Assembly (NCBI GenBank): GCA_003996215.1
Contig: QJPP01000048.1
Span: forward strand, 305,001-369,000
From: Jaltomata sinuosa
Taxonomy: Eukaryota; Streptophyta; Magnoliopsida; Solanales; Solanaceae
DNA length: 64,000 nt
Direction: 5' to 3'
This document shows positions 32,255-45,218 of this stretch, one piece after another. Within the stretch, counting starts at the first letter, position 1. Each line of letters starts with the position of its first letter. The position numbers were made by a program, and so were the translations under genes. The notes under the pieces are model-generated. The model was not told where the DNA came from and did not search any database. It was given only the letters and a program-made list of their open reading frames with translations.

Positions 32255-34582
32255 ATGCGCAGAACCGCCGTGACTCCGTCAATCTTTCTTCTCTTCCTTC
32301 TTCTCTCTAAGCCATCACCTTGTTCCTCTTTCTCTTATCCATTTTCCAACTACCATGCCGTCTTTTCTCTCTCTCACTCGCTCTTCTCCCGCGTAGCCAA
32401 TCTCCGGGAAGCTCGCGGAGACTACGACGGCGCTGACCGAGCTCGATCCATTGCTAGAAAAGTCGAGAATGGTTTGGGTATTGGTTTTTGGAAAGTCATG
32501 TGGAACGTGGGTTGGGACTATGCTCGGAATTATGCTTGGAGAGATGCTACGACGTCGTTTGAAATGCTCGGTGCTTTCTCTGAGATGAATGAAATTCTGC
32601 GTGGTCTTAGCGACTTTACGAGTGTCAGTTCAGATAGGGAAAGGGTTAAGTGGATGAATCGGAATTATCAAAATCTTTTCAGAGCTTCAAAATCTCTCTT
32701 TGGTAAATTTCGGAAGGTGTTTCGACAACCTGTAAGTTTCTACTTTTGTATTTTTTGGGGTAATTAGTAGAACAGTATTTGCATATTTACAGAGCATGGC
32801 TTTCTTTCGAGCACACACTAGTAGGTATTACTCCCTCCGTCCCAAAATAAGTACTCTTAAGAATTGAGTACTATTAAGAAGAAGTAGTTCTTTAATATAA
32901 GGTTATATAATTAGAAACAATTATTAATTTTTTGTCTTGAATTTCCGAAGGGACACTTATTTTGGAAGCAGCTTTGTATCTAGGTTTCAAAACCGCCACC
33001 TTTCACGTGCTAAATGTTAGGTGAAAGCTTTACTGGTGATTAATCAATCGTGGGTAGAATTTATGTGTAACTACGCGTTGGGAAAATTTGATGCGTCTGC
33101 TGTAAGCCTGTAACTTTAGTTTTCTGGTGTACATATTACTAGATATTGAATTCCCATGGAATTGATTAAACTAAAAATATACAAACAAAACCCTTGAGAA
33201 CGGTTAAATCTTTAAAATGATAGTGTTTTTTTACACGTTGGGGAAATAATGAAAGGGTGAACATCATGGACACCAAACTAAGTTCTGACTTCATTATATA
33301 GAATTATGTCTTGTCGCACGGGCTTAGTGCAAGCATTTACAAAGTCTTTGATTACTTTATAAATAAAAGTTGCAAATTGAAAGAGAGATTATTGCTAACA
33401 TTCTGAGACCAATCAACAAACGACCAATGATTGTCATCGATGCAAGAAGCATAGACTATAGTCTCTCAGGATCGAATGAGAAACTCGACAGGTATCACGT
33501 CCTAGATATTGAATTGCTCATATAATTGATTGAAGTGAAGATTTACAAACCAAAACCTCGAAAAGGATTAAAATGTTAATATGTCTAAGTTATACATATG
33601 GGGGAAATAAGAAATGGTAACCATAACCAAGTAAGTTCTCTAGGGTGTGGTAATCGTATAGGTAAAGTTGTAAATTTGGAGGAGGAGAGCATTGCTAAGA
33701 TGTTGGGAATGTGAAATTTAAATTTGACTGTTTTTGAAGATCAAAAGGTCGTATTAGACAAGAAAGGAGTTTAGAGTTCAATTTTTCCCCCCTTCTTCAT
33801 TCAGTTATCCAACGAAAATTTTTGAGGTTATTGATTATTAGTATACTGAAGATTGGTGCAATATATCTCTCTATTTTGATCGAAATCTCTGACACATGAC
33901 CTTCCAGTTATTGGGCCTCCAAATTGGATGTTTTGGAAATTAAGTCAAACTTGCAATAATAGTTGGTCAAATTTTCCATTCATCTCCAACCTGAATACAC
34001 TTGAGGAACATCCATCTTTAGCTATGTTGTATGCTTGAATTGATGCTCATATTGAGCACAAAGTAAAATGGAACTAGTATGGGACATTAATAGTCTTGTC
34101 TTGAGCACACAGGAAACTCAACTAGTACGGGATACAGGTGAAATTATCATATAATGATTTTGTGCTTATCTTTCCCTCCTAGTCACCAAAAAAGAGAATC
34201 ATGAATATCTTAATTGAAAGCAAAAAAGAAAGTATCATGGACCAACAATTCCTGTTTTCTGCTATAATTGAACTTCAAACAGTTTCTAGAGTGGGGGCTG
34301 GGTAGTTAGTGATGAGGAGCTGTACCAAAACTCGAGGATGAAGACTGAATGGATGTCGAGTCTGTTGTTTTGTACTTGGTCTAAGTTTGTTTTTATTTAT
34401 TTATTTTGAAGCAGGGTCCGCTGAAGGAAGTCATAGAGACACTTCAGAAGGAAGTATTAGAAGGTGATTTGCTTAAAGACTGCCTTGAATTGGGTGCTAC
34501 TGATTTGAAGGGCCTGATCACGGTTTTCAAGGACATTTCTTCTAAATATACCTCTACTTTCTCTACCAGAGAGGACCTGTGA
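32255..34582 (+). CDS. Small secretory-pathway protein of unknown function, two exons
   Basis: Exons 32255-32731 and 34415-34582, with donor CCT/GTAAGT and acceptor GCAG/GGTCCG, join in frame to 214 residues. I start at the ATG at 32255; an in-frame GTG nine bases earlier is not a credible start. Residues 1-26 are a signal peptide: two Arg, then the hydrophobic IFLLFLLL, then a Ser/Cys-rich cleavage zone. The mature part is helical and charged: LREARGDYDGADRARSIARK (about 50-69), a Trp-rich stretch GFWKVMWNVGWDYARNYAW, then a C-terminal helix GPLKEVIETLQKEVLEGDLL. No membrane segment after the signal. I do not recognise a domain. The clean splice junction and the preserved frame argue for a real gene. 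It probably acts in the secretory pathway or apoplast. Confidence 0.75.
32831..32966. mobile_element. CTCC-type (Stowaway-like) element, decayed right end
   Basis: TA then CTCCCTCCGTCCCAAAATAA opens the element; the right arm GACACTTATTTTGG pairs with it, but the outer terminal bases are lost. Lies in the intron of the secretory-protein gene. Confidence 0.5.
33140..33645. repeat. Degenerate direct repeat in the intron
   Basis: CTAGATATTGAATT, followed by ATTGATT, ACAAAC and GGGGAAATAA, occurs near 33150-33290 and again near 33503-33640 with moderate divergence. Origin unknown. Confidence 0.45.
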
Positions 34583-34956
34583 CTGAGTGAAGTTGAAACC
34601 AAGGTATTAAGGTTAACTCTGTAACAAGTTTTGTTGCTCTCCAGTGCAGTACTAACGTAATTGTAAAAGCTCAATGTAGAAGAAGCTGAGCCTTTTGTTT
34701 TCAGGCTTGTATTTTACGTGACTTGTTAAGAGCCAAAACTATCTGAATATTTTTGCCAGTATAGAAATAGCTGATTTTGTTCAACGAAAGAAAGGCTTGT
34801 GGAACTCAAAAAAGGCTGCTTTAGTGTGGTGGGAATCCTCTAGTAGAAACTGCCTGACATGGGCTGTAACTATAGCAATTAGTATATTCAGGCTGTAGCT
34901 ATAGCAGTCAGTTTGGTCCCTTGTGCAGTCCTCTCTGACCTTAATGTAAATTCTAG

Positions 34957-35434
34957 CTAAGTTGCTCGGACTCTTCACTTTAGGTGCCGCACCCGTGTCG
35001 ACACGACATGGGTGTGGGTGTGGGTGTGGGATCCGTACCCGATCTGGTCAACCAATCTTGGGTACTTTGACCAAAATTGACGGAGAAATTCTGGACAGAT
35101 TCAATGATTTCTGTAATTAAAACAAAAGCTAGGTGAAATTGAAGAAAATGGAATACCTTGTATATGGAAATTTATATGTCACTCCTTTTTCTTTTATCTC
35201 CTTCTAGGATTCTCCTCTTGGTCAATATTTTCTCCTCAAGTTCTTTACATAATATCTCATAATTAAGGTTTTATACCTCTATTTTTAGATATTTGAATTA
35301 TTTTTAGCCGAATCCCCGCACCCGTATCCATACTTGGATCCGTATCCCCGAATCTTAAAATTTAGATCATGAAGGATCCGACCTCTAGATCCGCACCCGT
35401 ATCGGACACCCGCACCCGAGTCCGAGCAACTTAG
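34957..35434. mobile_element. Miniature element with CTAAGTTGCTCGGACTC ends
   Basis: Perfect 17-base terminal inverted repeats, CTAAGTTGCTCGGACTC and its complement, flanked by the 8-bp duplication AATTCTAG (34949-34956 and 35435-35442). Inside are GTGTGGGTGTGGGTGTGGG and CACCCGTATC runs, typical of this Solanaceae MITE. No coding. An 8-bp duplication suits hAT ancestry. Confidence 0.8.
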
Positions 35435-35442
35435 AATTCTAG

Positions 35443-38400
35443 TAAATGTTATGTATTCGTAACAAAAATGCCATTTCCTTTGCATTCGTCCAAATTGAAG
35501 TATCAGTTTTCTTTCCAGGCAGGACAATCTGAATTTTCCTTGCCTGACTTGGAGGAAAGTTCTTGTGTTGGATAATGCAGCTATGTGCTTGTCCAAACAT
35601 TGTTCATGGTGACCTACTTTCAAAAGGTTTTAAAATTGTGAAAGAAAATGCAAATTATGGTTGTTTTTGCCTCAACGTTGGTTCTATCGAATGTTATTTT
35701 GCTCTACTAGCATTTGCTGCATGTCTCACCATAGAGCAAGATATAGTAGTGGCATTGAATTCATGATGGATGATCATCATCACTCCAAGGACAAGAGAAA
35801 GCAAAATGGTAATGATGTTTATAGCTTGGTTTGGTGTGTGGAACTGTTTTGCTGTCTAGTCTAGCAAGTGTTAGGCAACAATACATAATTAACCCAACTT
35901 TTGCAGACGTCGAATAGCTAGATATAAGTTCTGGATTTGTCCAAGCATCTCCTCCTCTGTTGATGGTCAGCCAGATTGATGTGTTTAACTTCAGTCTTGT
36001 TATCATGGTTGGAAAACTAAACAGCTCGTGGACTAGTAAAACCTGTAATGGAGGAGGAGTTTGAACTACTGAAGGAATTTGCAGAAGAATCAAATGAAGC
36101 ATTGAAAACTAATGGTCCTTTACATGTAATGCCAAGTTCCCTTTTTGAATAGCCCTGAAATGTGTGAACCCTTTATATAAAGGGAAATGATTCATGGAGC
36201 GCACACAGATTCATGTCACATGCAACTGAAAGTTTAAACTGAAGTCATGATATGATGTTGGATGATGAATGCTACCTTTATGCAGAAATTGGCGTTGATA
36301 GAGCTACAAGAATTTGGTTGAACAAATTTCTGAATACTAGTATTCAGAGTCAACCTTGAAACTTCATCTCGAAGAACTTAGTTTGACATAGAGAAATTAT
36401 ATAGTTATGCAGGAGTCTGCTGCATAGGTATGCTCAGTAATTCTAGGATTTTCGGCATACTCCTATTTTTAATAACTCCTTGTAAGGAAGTAGCACGTAC
36501 TATCATTCATTGCTAACACACATAATAAGATATGAGGTTCCATGATGTGTTGATAATTGCATGTTTGGTTTATATTGCTACGGGGAGTTGAACAATGGGC
36601 AGCTCCTCTTCCTTCCCCTCCTCCCTTGGCCCATCCTTGAAAACTAATCCACACTAGAAGCTTTATGCCATCCATTTAGTTTCCCTTCCCTTCTTCCAAT
36701 TTGTGTACTTAGTTTACCCCTTCCCTGTGGATTAGTTTTTGGCTTCCATATTATCTGCTTTTGAGGTACTGCCATATTCCAGAAATTCATGGTTTGGTTT
36801 GAATTTGCATGATTGAAGATGTCAGCTACTTCATTTCAGCTAGAGTAACACATATGATATCTTTCGAATATCTGTATACCCAAACTCTGCTTGTTGCTGT
36901 AGTACAAGTGAAATACCTTTTGCCATCCTTGTCTATTTGGTGGTATATTATTTGATCTTTCTTGTGCCCAGAACTTATATTCCTAACGCATTATGGTAAA
37001 TGCTTTTAAACTTCAGCTAATAAGTTGGCGTAAATGTGCATTTGTTTTGAGATTTGGTTTTTCATTTCAAGTATCTGTCTGATCCTTTTCATCATACAAT
37101 TCTCATAGAACTGGCCTCATAGTGAAGTGTGCATATGTTTTTCTAGTTTGAGATTAGTGTTAACTGCTAACTTTGAGAAAGAGACTAGTGCTACAAGCTT
37201 TTATCGCCCTTTTGTAAATGAACAGAACAGAGGAACAAAAAACCGTGATTAAGTATTACATAATGGATTAATGGTTATTACTTTTCACATAATTTTTTTT
37301 TTCCCAAATTAAACTCATGTCCAACACACAATTGTGTGGGTATCTATTTTGATTTTTACCCCAATATCTTAAAGCTTGTGACTACAGAAACTCGAATACA
37401 TTGTTGTGAATTTTAAAATGTGGGGACAAGGGAATTGATATATAGCTCATTCTTTTGCTGCTCTTTGTTAAGAGTTAATTTAAATATGTAAAGATCCAAT
37501 ATGGATTAAATGGTTGAGATATGTGATATAGTAAAATTGTCATTCTATTTATTGTTTCTTATGGTTGGAGGGTTGTACAGATGTATACATGTGAATTAGT
37601 TTTTTGATGTTGAATCTTGGGTGTGCTCTATTTTTAACATTTTTCATGGTTGAAAAAATCATTTATTATTAAAAAGAATACATTTATTAAGTTATTAACG
37701 CCATGAGTGATGTGTCAAGGTCATGCACATGACTTTTTATTATGTAGAAGGATTCCAAATCCCATTAGGATAAGAATTAGTGTGAGAATTTAGGTTATTA
37801 TTACTCGAGAGAGACTTGGGCTCGATTGATTGTCAATTTTTAAAAATAAATTATATGTTAAAAATTTGGATGATGAACTTATCTAGTGAAAACATCCTTT
37901 CAAATTTAAAATACATGAAACTGAGAGCCATATTGATTGAGTCAACATTTTTTGGACCTTCCTTTCATAGATTTTTAGATTGTAAAGCTTCTCAGAATTA
38001 GTCAACCACCACCAAAGGTTGCGGACTTGTGATGGAGTAGTAACTTACTCCATTTTTAAATAGAGGTCTCGAGTTCGAGCCTTGGATATGGAATCTCCTT
38101 TGGTAGAGGACGCTTTAAGATATCAAACACCAAATAGAAAAAAAGTCAACAATTGAGCTTCAATTACTAAATAATGAAACCAAAAAAAAAGGTGCCGCTT
38201 CTCTTGAATGGTCCATTTCCCTCCCTTAATGATCAAGTTCCACTAAAGCACAATTCCAATAAAAAAGAAAGAACAAAGTGAAGATATATATGCAAAGAGT
38301 ATGAAGAAATTAATAAATGCACTTAAGCATTAATATAGCATAATCTAACAAGTGATGGTTCATTGATAGAACTTATATCTAGATTAATTAATCCTAAAAC

Positions 38401-39247
38401 TATGTGTAAGCCAACTTCCATTTCCCATGGAAAAGGCAAAAACATCATTTGTCTAACCCATTTTGTGGATGATGCAATCCACACTTTGCTAGAATATCAA
38501 GAGTTGTCACTTTCCATCGTCCATCCCGGATAAATATTTACTCCATGTCCCGTTTTATGTGACACCATTTGACTTGACACGATATTTTTTCTTTTAAAAA
38601 AAAGAATTTTCGAAACTTGTGATCTAAAACAATTTTTAGATATTTGAAAGTCTTAATATGAAACAGAGGGAGTACCGCTTAATATGAAACGGAAAGAGTA
38701 CCACTAATTAGTATGAAACGGAGGGAGTATCGATAAGATATGTCGGCAAGTATACGAATATGCAATAAATTTCAGCATGTTAATTAATTTCATCATCTTC
38801 AAAAACCATGTGACTGGTTATTTTTACGTGCATTAAATACCCTAGCTAGGAGGAGGGTCCCTATCTATATCTTGATAACTTCCCTTCATAAATCCCCAAC
38901 ACTCCAGTACTCCCCTCCATGTTAAACTTTGACCAAGTCGTTCTGAGCACTAATTTGACTTTTTCCACAGGAATTTAATGCAATATGCTTCATCCATACA
39001 GCTTTAATTCTCTTATATATCTAGCTAGTTTATTAATTTTGAATATAGCATAATAGTATATTTTACTAACAACCTCTTCGAAAGAATTAATAGTTACTCA
39101 TCAACTTTCTCTTATAGGCCTGTTACTTGTTGCAGTATATATAACTCTTTCGTGTGTGTCACTGATTGTTTGCTGTAGTGGATACAATTCTAAATGGTGG
39201 AAGGAGAATGAAAGAGTGTTGGCCTGGCAGCAGTGAAAATGAATTAA

Positions 39248-39288
<41 letters not shown>

Positions 39289-39457
39289 CCATATTTTCAA
39301 TCATTGAGAATACGATTTCTGTAGCAGCTATGAGCTAACTACTACCATGGAATTAATATAATTCACAGTTCATTTCTACCAAGGATAAAACTGATTCTCT
39401 TTGTTGTAATTGTTAAGAAACTGAAGTAGTACTCCCATGCATGTACATATTATATTA
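35443..39457. other. Intergenic region before the first GDSL gene
   Basis: No gene recognised. A SINE-like stretch at 38000-38130 has a B-box-like GAGTTCGAGCC. 38540-38730 is a CTCC-type element whose right end, ATATGAAACGGAGGGAGTA, is repeated three times. 39246-39284 is a (TA)n microsatellite. Confidence 0.45.
39246..39284. repeat. (TA)n microsatellite
   Basis: About seventeen uninterrupted TA dinucleotides. Confidence 0.9.
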
Positions 39458-39665
39458 CTCCCTCCGTCCATTTTTACTTGTCGATTTGACACATGCATAT
39501 CTTAAGGAGCAATAAATAAAATAATTTTATTATATCACCTTTCGAACATGATTCAATATTTTAAAAAATGAATGTAGTTAATAATAAGAAGAAATTTAAA
39601 ATTAATTAATAAATTAAACTCTTTTCGAATTTTCTAAGCTGAACAGGTAAAAGTGACGGAGGGAG
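39458..39665. mobile_element. Stowaway-like MITE upstream of GDSL gene 1
   Basis: Ends CTCCCTCCGTCC and GGACGGAGGGAG-type (GTGACGGAGGGAG on the right) are inverted repeats, flanked on both sides by TA. 208 bp, no coding capacity. It lies about 290 bases before the GDSL start and could influence its promoter. Confidence 0.75.
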
Positions 39666-39702
39666 TATGTGACTATTGTAGTCACTGCTCACACTTTCTC
39701 CG

Positions 39703-39742
39703 CCGCGTGAAAATAAATGTAACCAACTAACTTCGCATCTGT
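39703..39742 (+). promoter_or_regulatory. Conserved upstream block of GDSL gene 1
   Basis: CCGCGTGAAA and AACTAACTTCGCATCTGT here match CCGCGTGAAT and AACTAACTTCTCATCTGT at 52454-52493, at almost the same distance from each ATG (about 230 bases for the second motif). Retention in both duplicates suggests a regulatory role. Confidence 0.5.
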
Positions 39743-39850
39743 CTAAATTTAATTATTACTGATCACTATCAATGAATTAAAGTCTTCACTCTACTCTTTG
39801 GTCCTTTTGTCTCTGATATCACTCATTGACCTCAAACACATATAGTATAC

Positions 39851-39858
39851 TATATAAC
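39851..39858 (+). promoter_or_regulatory. Possible TATA box, GDSL gene 1
   Basis: TATATAAC about 100 bases before the ATG, in a position equivalent to the TATAAATA of the paralogue. Confidence 0.35.
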
Positions 39859-39958
39859 TAGACACTTCTTTGAACCTTTTCCTCCAAGCTAGCTAGACTC
39901 TTTTTTCTACTATTCCACTTTTTTTTTTCCCTTTAGGTTAATTCTTGGATTCATGATA

Positions 39959-41974
39959 ATGGGTGCTGGGGAAGTAAGAAGAGGGATAGTGGTATATGTA
40001 GTAGTGGTGCTTATAGGGTTGAATTTGGGGGGATATTATTATGGGGTAAATGCACAACAAGTGCCTTGTTATTTTGTATTTGGTGATTCTTTGGTGGATA
40101 ATGGGAATAATAACAATATCCAGTCTTTAGCTAGGGCTAATTACTTGCCTTATGGTATTGATTATCCTGGTGGTCCTACTGGGAGGTTCTCCAATGGCAA
40201 AACTACAGTTGATGTCATTGGTAAGTATCTCACTTAAGTAGTCTACTTTCTCCGTCGACTCAATTTACGTAACACTATTTGACTTTATACAACATTCAGG
40301 AAAGAAAGAAAGACTTTTATCTATACGTAGTCTAAAACAAACATTAGAGGTAGGTGACTTCGAACTTGTGACCTCACTGTCCAGAGGTTACTGGAGTCGG
40401 GTGTTCACGAGACATTTTTTTCGTCAAGTTAATTAGTTACTTGACCGTTAATGACAACTTAAAAGGACTATCTATGTATTTCCCCAAAAAGAAAGACATA
40501 ATTCTATCTTTCCATTTTAAATATAAGGTGTGACATAAAGGTTAATGTGTTTGAATTTACAGCTGAGCTTTTGGGGTTCGAGGATTATATTCCACCCTAT
40601 GCAGCTGCAAGGGGTGAAGACATTCTCAAAGGTGTCAATTATGCATCTGCTGCTGCTGGAATTAGAGAAGAAACTGGCCAGCAATTGGTAATTACTACTC
40701 CCTCCGTGTCTATTTATTTGTCATACTTCCGTTTTAGTCTCTTTAAAAAAGAACGTCTCTTTCCCTTTTTAACAACTTTTAAATTCCAACTTTCCATGTG
40801 ACATGCCTAACACCATAAGATAGATGGATATTTTGGTAGTATATTATATTCTACGTATCTTTAGTTTAAGATTACAAGATTCAAAAGTCCTCTTTACTTT
40901 ATTCACATATTGCTGAATTTTTACTTACAAAATATTTACAGGGAGCAAGGATTCCCTTTGGTGGTCAAGTAAATAATTATAGGAACACAGTGCAACAAGT
41001 GGTGCAAATACTAGGAACTGAAGATTCTGCTGCTAATTATTTGAGCAAGTGCATTTACTCAATTGGATTGGGCAGCAATGACTATCTCAATAATTATTTC
41101 ATGCCCCTTTATTATTCCACTAGCAGACAATTCAATCCTGAACAATATGCTGATGTTCTTATTCAACAATACACTCAACAATTAAAGGTAGAGTTGGAGC
41201 AAGTTCGAGTTGACTGATTAAAAGTAGTTGATAAGTATCACGTGCTGAAAAAGTCGTATTTGGTTTAAAAATGGTTAGATAAACACTTTTTTCTGTTATA
41301 ATGACGGAATTGTCCTTGCAAACCAAAATGACTTATATAAGCTATAAAATCATAAGTCGGAGTTTAATTGGCTTTTTGCATATTCTGTGTATTGCATCAG
41401 ACTTTGTACGACTACGGAGCGAGGAAGTTCGTCTTAATTGGAGTGGGCCAAATTGGTTGTAGCCCAAATGCTCTGGCCCAAAACAGTGCTGATGGGAGAA
41501 CCTGTGCAGAAAATATAAATACTGCAAACAAGTTATTCAACAGTAGGCTAAGGGGTATTGTGGATGAATTCAACAGCAATACACCAGATGCCAAATTCAT
41601 CTACATTAATGCTTATGACATCTTCCAAGATTTAATTGACAATCCCTCAGCATTTGGTAAATATTTTTTCTGGAACGGACTAAAAGAGAAAGTACTACTA
41701 CGTACTAAGCATTGATTGGCTAACATTTTGGCTTTTTTAATAACTTTCAGGATTCAGAGTGACGAATGCTGGATGTTGCGGAGTAGGAAGGAACAACGGG
41801 CAAATAACATGTCTTCCACTACAAAATCCGTGCCAAAATAGAGATGAATACCTATTTTGGGATGCATTTCATCCAGGGGAAGCAGCAAATACAATTGTTG
41901 GGAGAAGATCATACAGAGCTGAAAGGTCATCAGATGCTTATCCCTTTGATATTCAACGTTTAGCTCAACTCTGA
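39959..41974 (+). CDS. GDSL esterase/lipase, paralogue 1
   Basis: Exons 39959-40220, 40563-40687, 40942-41187, 41401-41656 and 41751-41974 join in frame to 370 residues, the usual plant GDSL length. I choose the ATG at 39959 because MGAGEVRR aligns with MGSEMRR of the paralogue; an in-frame ATG at 39953 is also possible. Residues 1-32 are a signal peptide ending VNA/QQ, so the enzyme is secreted to the cell wall or apoplast. Block I FGDSLVDNGNNNN carries the nucleophile Ser44; block II is GVNYASAAAGI; block III is GLGSNDYLNNYF with the oxyanion Asn; block V DAFHPGEAAN supplies the catalytic Asp and His. Plant members hydrolyse esters of lipids, cutin or cell-wall acyl groups; substrate cannot be told here. 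The C-terminus ends RRSYRAERSSDAYPFDIQRL and a few more residues, as in its duplicate at 52707. Confidence 0.93.
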
Positions 41975-42303
41975 AGATAAGAGATGAGGCTAAATTCAGA
42001 TCAATCTGAAATATATGTATTCTTGTAGAAAATATACTATTATTATTTTTGATAATCATGGTGTCCGGGTCAACTTACGCACACCTTGACTAATTCCACG
42101 GAATATATGTCATATAATTTATTGTAAGTTACTAGTAATTATTTTTACTACTTGAGAAATGTTATGGCTTCTCCTACGTACATGTGAGTTCGACAACTTT
42201 GCTTCTTTATTCATGTATTCCTTCTTTTGATCAATAATTGTATGGGTAAATTTCATGTATGGTCATAGAATTATCATTTTTTTCACCAAAGTTACTTAAT
42301 TAT

Positions 42304-42567
42304 GGCCCGTTTGGCCATGAAAATCAAATACAAATTGGAGTTGAAGTTGGAGTTTGAATTGTGTTTGGCCATAAATATAAATTGGAATTGTTTTTGACTT
42401 TTTGTGAACAAAGTGGAGTGAAAACAAGTTTATCTTGTTTTTCAAATTCCGGAATTCAACTCTAAGTTGAATTCCGGAAATTTTCAAATTTTTATGGCCA
42501 AATTAAATACCATTTCTGAAATTCAACTTCGAAAAAAAAGTTAAAAAAATTCATGGCCAAACGCCCA
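42304..42567. mobile_element. MITE with GTTTGGCCATGA ends, copy A
   Basis: Left end GGCCCGTTTGGCCATGAAAA and right end TCATGGCCAAACGCCCAC are inverted repeats. Internal blocks include TTGGAGTTGAAGTTGGAGTT and an inner hairpin GAATTCCGGAATT-like. The same element appears in opposite orientation at 49254-49507. No clear target duplication. Confidence 0.65.
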
Positions 42568-42771
42568 CTATGTTTTCTTATACAAAAACTACACCTACCG
42601 AAAAATCTAAATTCTGATAGATAATACTTTTTTATTTTTTTTAATATAATAAATACCAAATCAATTAAAAAGCACGGACTCAATCCGAATCAACCCAAAA
42701 TTCATATAAAAAAAATTAAGGCTTAATCTTAATCCATAGCTAGCTCTTCAAACTTGTAGAATATTTCATTG

Positions 42772-44252
42772 GATAACTTACATAAAACACACATCTTTAG
42801 AACCCTATTACTTTTTAAACACTAGTCTACCTAATTACATTTTTTACCACTTTTCATACTTCGGATGCATGCATATTTCAAGTTGATTGTATGTATCTCA
42901 GATACATGAACAACTAATTATGAAAATTTTAATTAATCAAATCTCTTAATATAAGACGGAAATCAAGGCATGTATATATGTTTAATTGATTTTATTTTTT
43001 TTACTTTTTAAAAATAATAAATTCATTAATTTCATTAATATAAGACGGAAACATGTATATATTGGTTGTGTAATTTGATTACTTTTCATCTAATGTATCA
43101 TTTTATATGTATCTAGTTTTAATTTCATGAATATTTTAATATGTATCAATTATTAATTTCATGTATATTTTAATATGTATCAATTATTAATTTCATGTAT
43201 ATGTTTATATGTATCTAGTATAAATTTCATGTATTTTTATTTGTATGTATCTAATATTAATTTCATATATATGTTTATTTGTATCTAGTATTAATCTGAT
43301 GTATCCAGTACCGATTTCATACATTATATCCAAAATACAGTAAATTCAGTATTAATTTGATGTATCCAATATAATAATGAATTGATGTATCTAGTACCAA
43401 TTTCATATACTATATCCAAAAATACATGAATCAATAATCAACTTAATCTTGTGTATCCAGTATTAATCTGATGTATCCAATATAAATTTCATAATAGTGA
43501 ATCCAATATACATGTATCTAGTATCAAGTTGCTCCATTAGAACTTTTGATACATGTATTTGTGCTTAGATACATGCTTAAAAGAAGAAGAAGAAATACAA
43601 ATCTGACAGAGATACACTCGTATGTACATGAACAAATACTAATTACTAAGTTTCATATTCAATATGAATTAATAGATTATGATACATGGGACACATAGGA
43701 GATCGAAAAAATATAAACTTCGATCAGATCTGAAAATGGACACAGAGAAAATCAAAATCAAAGATAGTTTCAAGTTCGTGTCCTTATGTTTCTTCACTTT
43801 TTTCTCCAATAAATGAGTGAGGATTATCACTAGATCCGACAGGCAGTATGAAAGCTCTGTTACTCTGATTGCTCCAACAAAGTATATCAAATTTGTATTA
43901 TATTCAATTTGATGATGATTTTCCACTGCAGATGAGTGATGGCAACCCCTTTGTTATCCCAACGATGAAAACTATATTGCGGAAGCATTCAAGAATGTAA
44001 TTGGCAGGTGGTGAATGCAATAACTCATGCAAATTGTTTTCATGTTCTGCAGCGAGATTTGCAGATCTATTTTGAGCCCGACGAGATTTGGGGCAAGTTT
44101 GCAGGGTGAATTACAGTTGATTGACGAGTGACATGTATCTAATATTGAAGTGGTATGAAATTGTGAAGATGTGGGATATCATGTAATTAATTTAAAGTAG
44201 TGAGAGAATAAGTAAATATGGTAAGAATGTTTGGTTAATTATGTAATTTACC
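42772..44252. mobile_element. Possible non-autonomous element with internal minisatellite
   Basis: GGATAACTTACATAA near 42772 resembles the complement of TTATGTAATTTACCC ending at 44252, so these may be terminal inverted repeats about 1.48 kb apart. Between them is the GTATCTAGTATTAATTTCAT array. Neither target duplication nor transposase is visible. Confidence 0.4.
43090..43540. repeat. Degenerate minisatellite, unit about 35-37 bp
   Basis: A dozen or so copies of a unit built on ATGTATC(T/C)AGTATTAATTTCAT, with drift between copies. AT-rich, no coding. Confidence 0.75.
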
Positions 44253-44664
44253 CTATTTCATTTAAACACTCGAATTAAGCCTTGTTTCAATTGAACACTT
44301 GAAGTACTAATAAAGTGTTTCAGTTGGGCACTTTCTATTCAAATTTTGGAAAAAAAATACGCGTATTTCCGTTCGTCTATTAGATAGATAAGTTAATCAA
44401 ATAAAATATGTCATTTCTTTTAATTATGCACATCAACCTCAAGTAAAAAATGTTTGAGCTTTTAGAGCTTATTGAGGCAAATGCGTATAGTGAAAGAAAA
44501 TGACATATATTATATGGTTAATTTAACTACCTAATAGACGAATGAGAACACACTCAAAAAGAAATTTAAAATTTGAATTGAAAGGTGTAATTGAAACAAT
44601 TTATTAGAAGTTAAGGTGTTTAATTAAAATAAGACTTAGTTAAAATGTCTAAATAAAATATTTT
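44253..44664. mobile_element. Foldback element
   Basis: The left arm TATTTCATTTAAACACTCGA, continuing AATTAAGCCTTGTTTCAATT, pairs with the right arm ending AATGTCTAAATAAAATATTTT. The inner arms pair over CGTCTATTAG and CTAATAGACG and over TGTCATTT and AAATGACA. Structure like the foldback elements at 5235 and 19996. Target duplication not confirmed. Confidence 0.6.
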
Positions 44665-45218
44665 GACGCGCGAGTTACCTATTAAGCCAAAAATTAAAAT
44701 ATTAAAGAAACAGAATCAATCAACTCCTTCCTCCTAAAATACTATCCTTCTCTCTAGGGACTCTCCAAGTTCTCTCTTCATCCTTAAGAACCTAATAAAT
44801 ACAACTTATGAGGGTAGTAATTTTTTAGTCTTGTTTTTATTTAATTTAATAAACACAAATTCAACTAAAAAAAACATTCAACCCAACCTAAAATACATGT
44901 GCAAAAATGAAAATTCAAAAAGGTGAATGAATTTGAGAAGAAAATTTTAGTTTTTATCTTTTTCCTGAGTTGACATCAGTTTTAAATTTTAAATCCAAAA
45001 GTTAAGTATCTCATTAGCATATATGTTACTTACGAGCTTTAATTTAAACTACACTCTGTTTTGATTACCTCTTTCATTTTGCTCAAGTTCTTGTGGTATC
45101 AAAGAGGAATAAATTTGCAGTAACACTTGACATAATCCAATGCACTTTCACTAATAAGAAATTTACCCATAATTTGGATGTGCCTCTATTTGGGGATTCA
45201 CATTTCACATTGATTGTA

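Noticed and set aside
34444..34674. Minus-strand ORF opposite the second exon of the secretory-protein gene
   Set aside because: It is the antisense shadow of a coding exon, without its own signals.
38000..38130. A tRNA gene suggested by GAGTTCGAGCC
   Set aside because: No cloverleaf stems can be formed; it fits a decayed tRNA-derived SINE better.
43090..43540. CRISPR-like array
   Set aside because: The units are contiguous and drifted, without unique spacers, and this is a plant nuclear genome.
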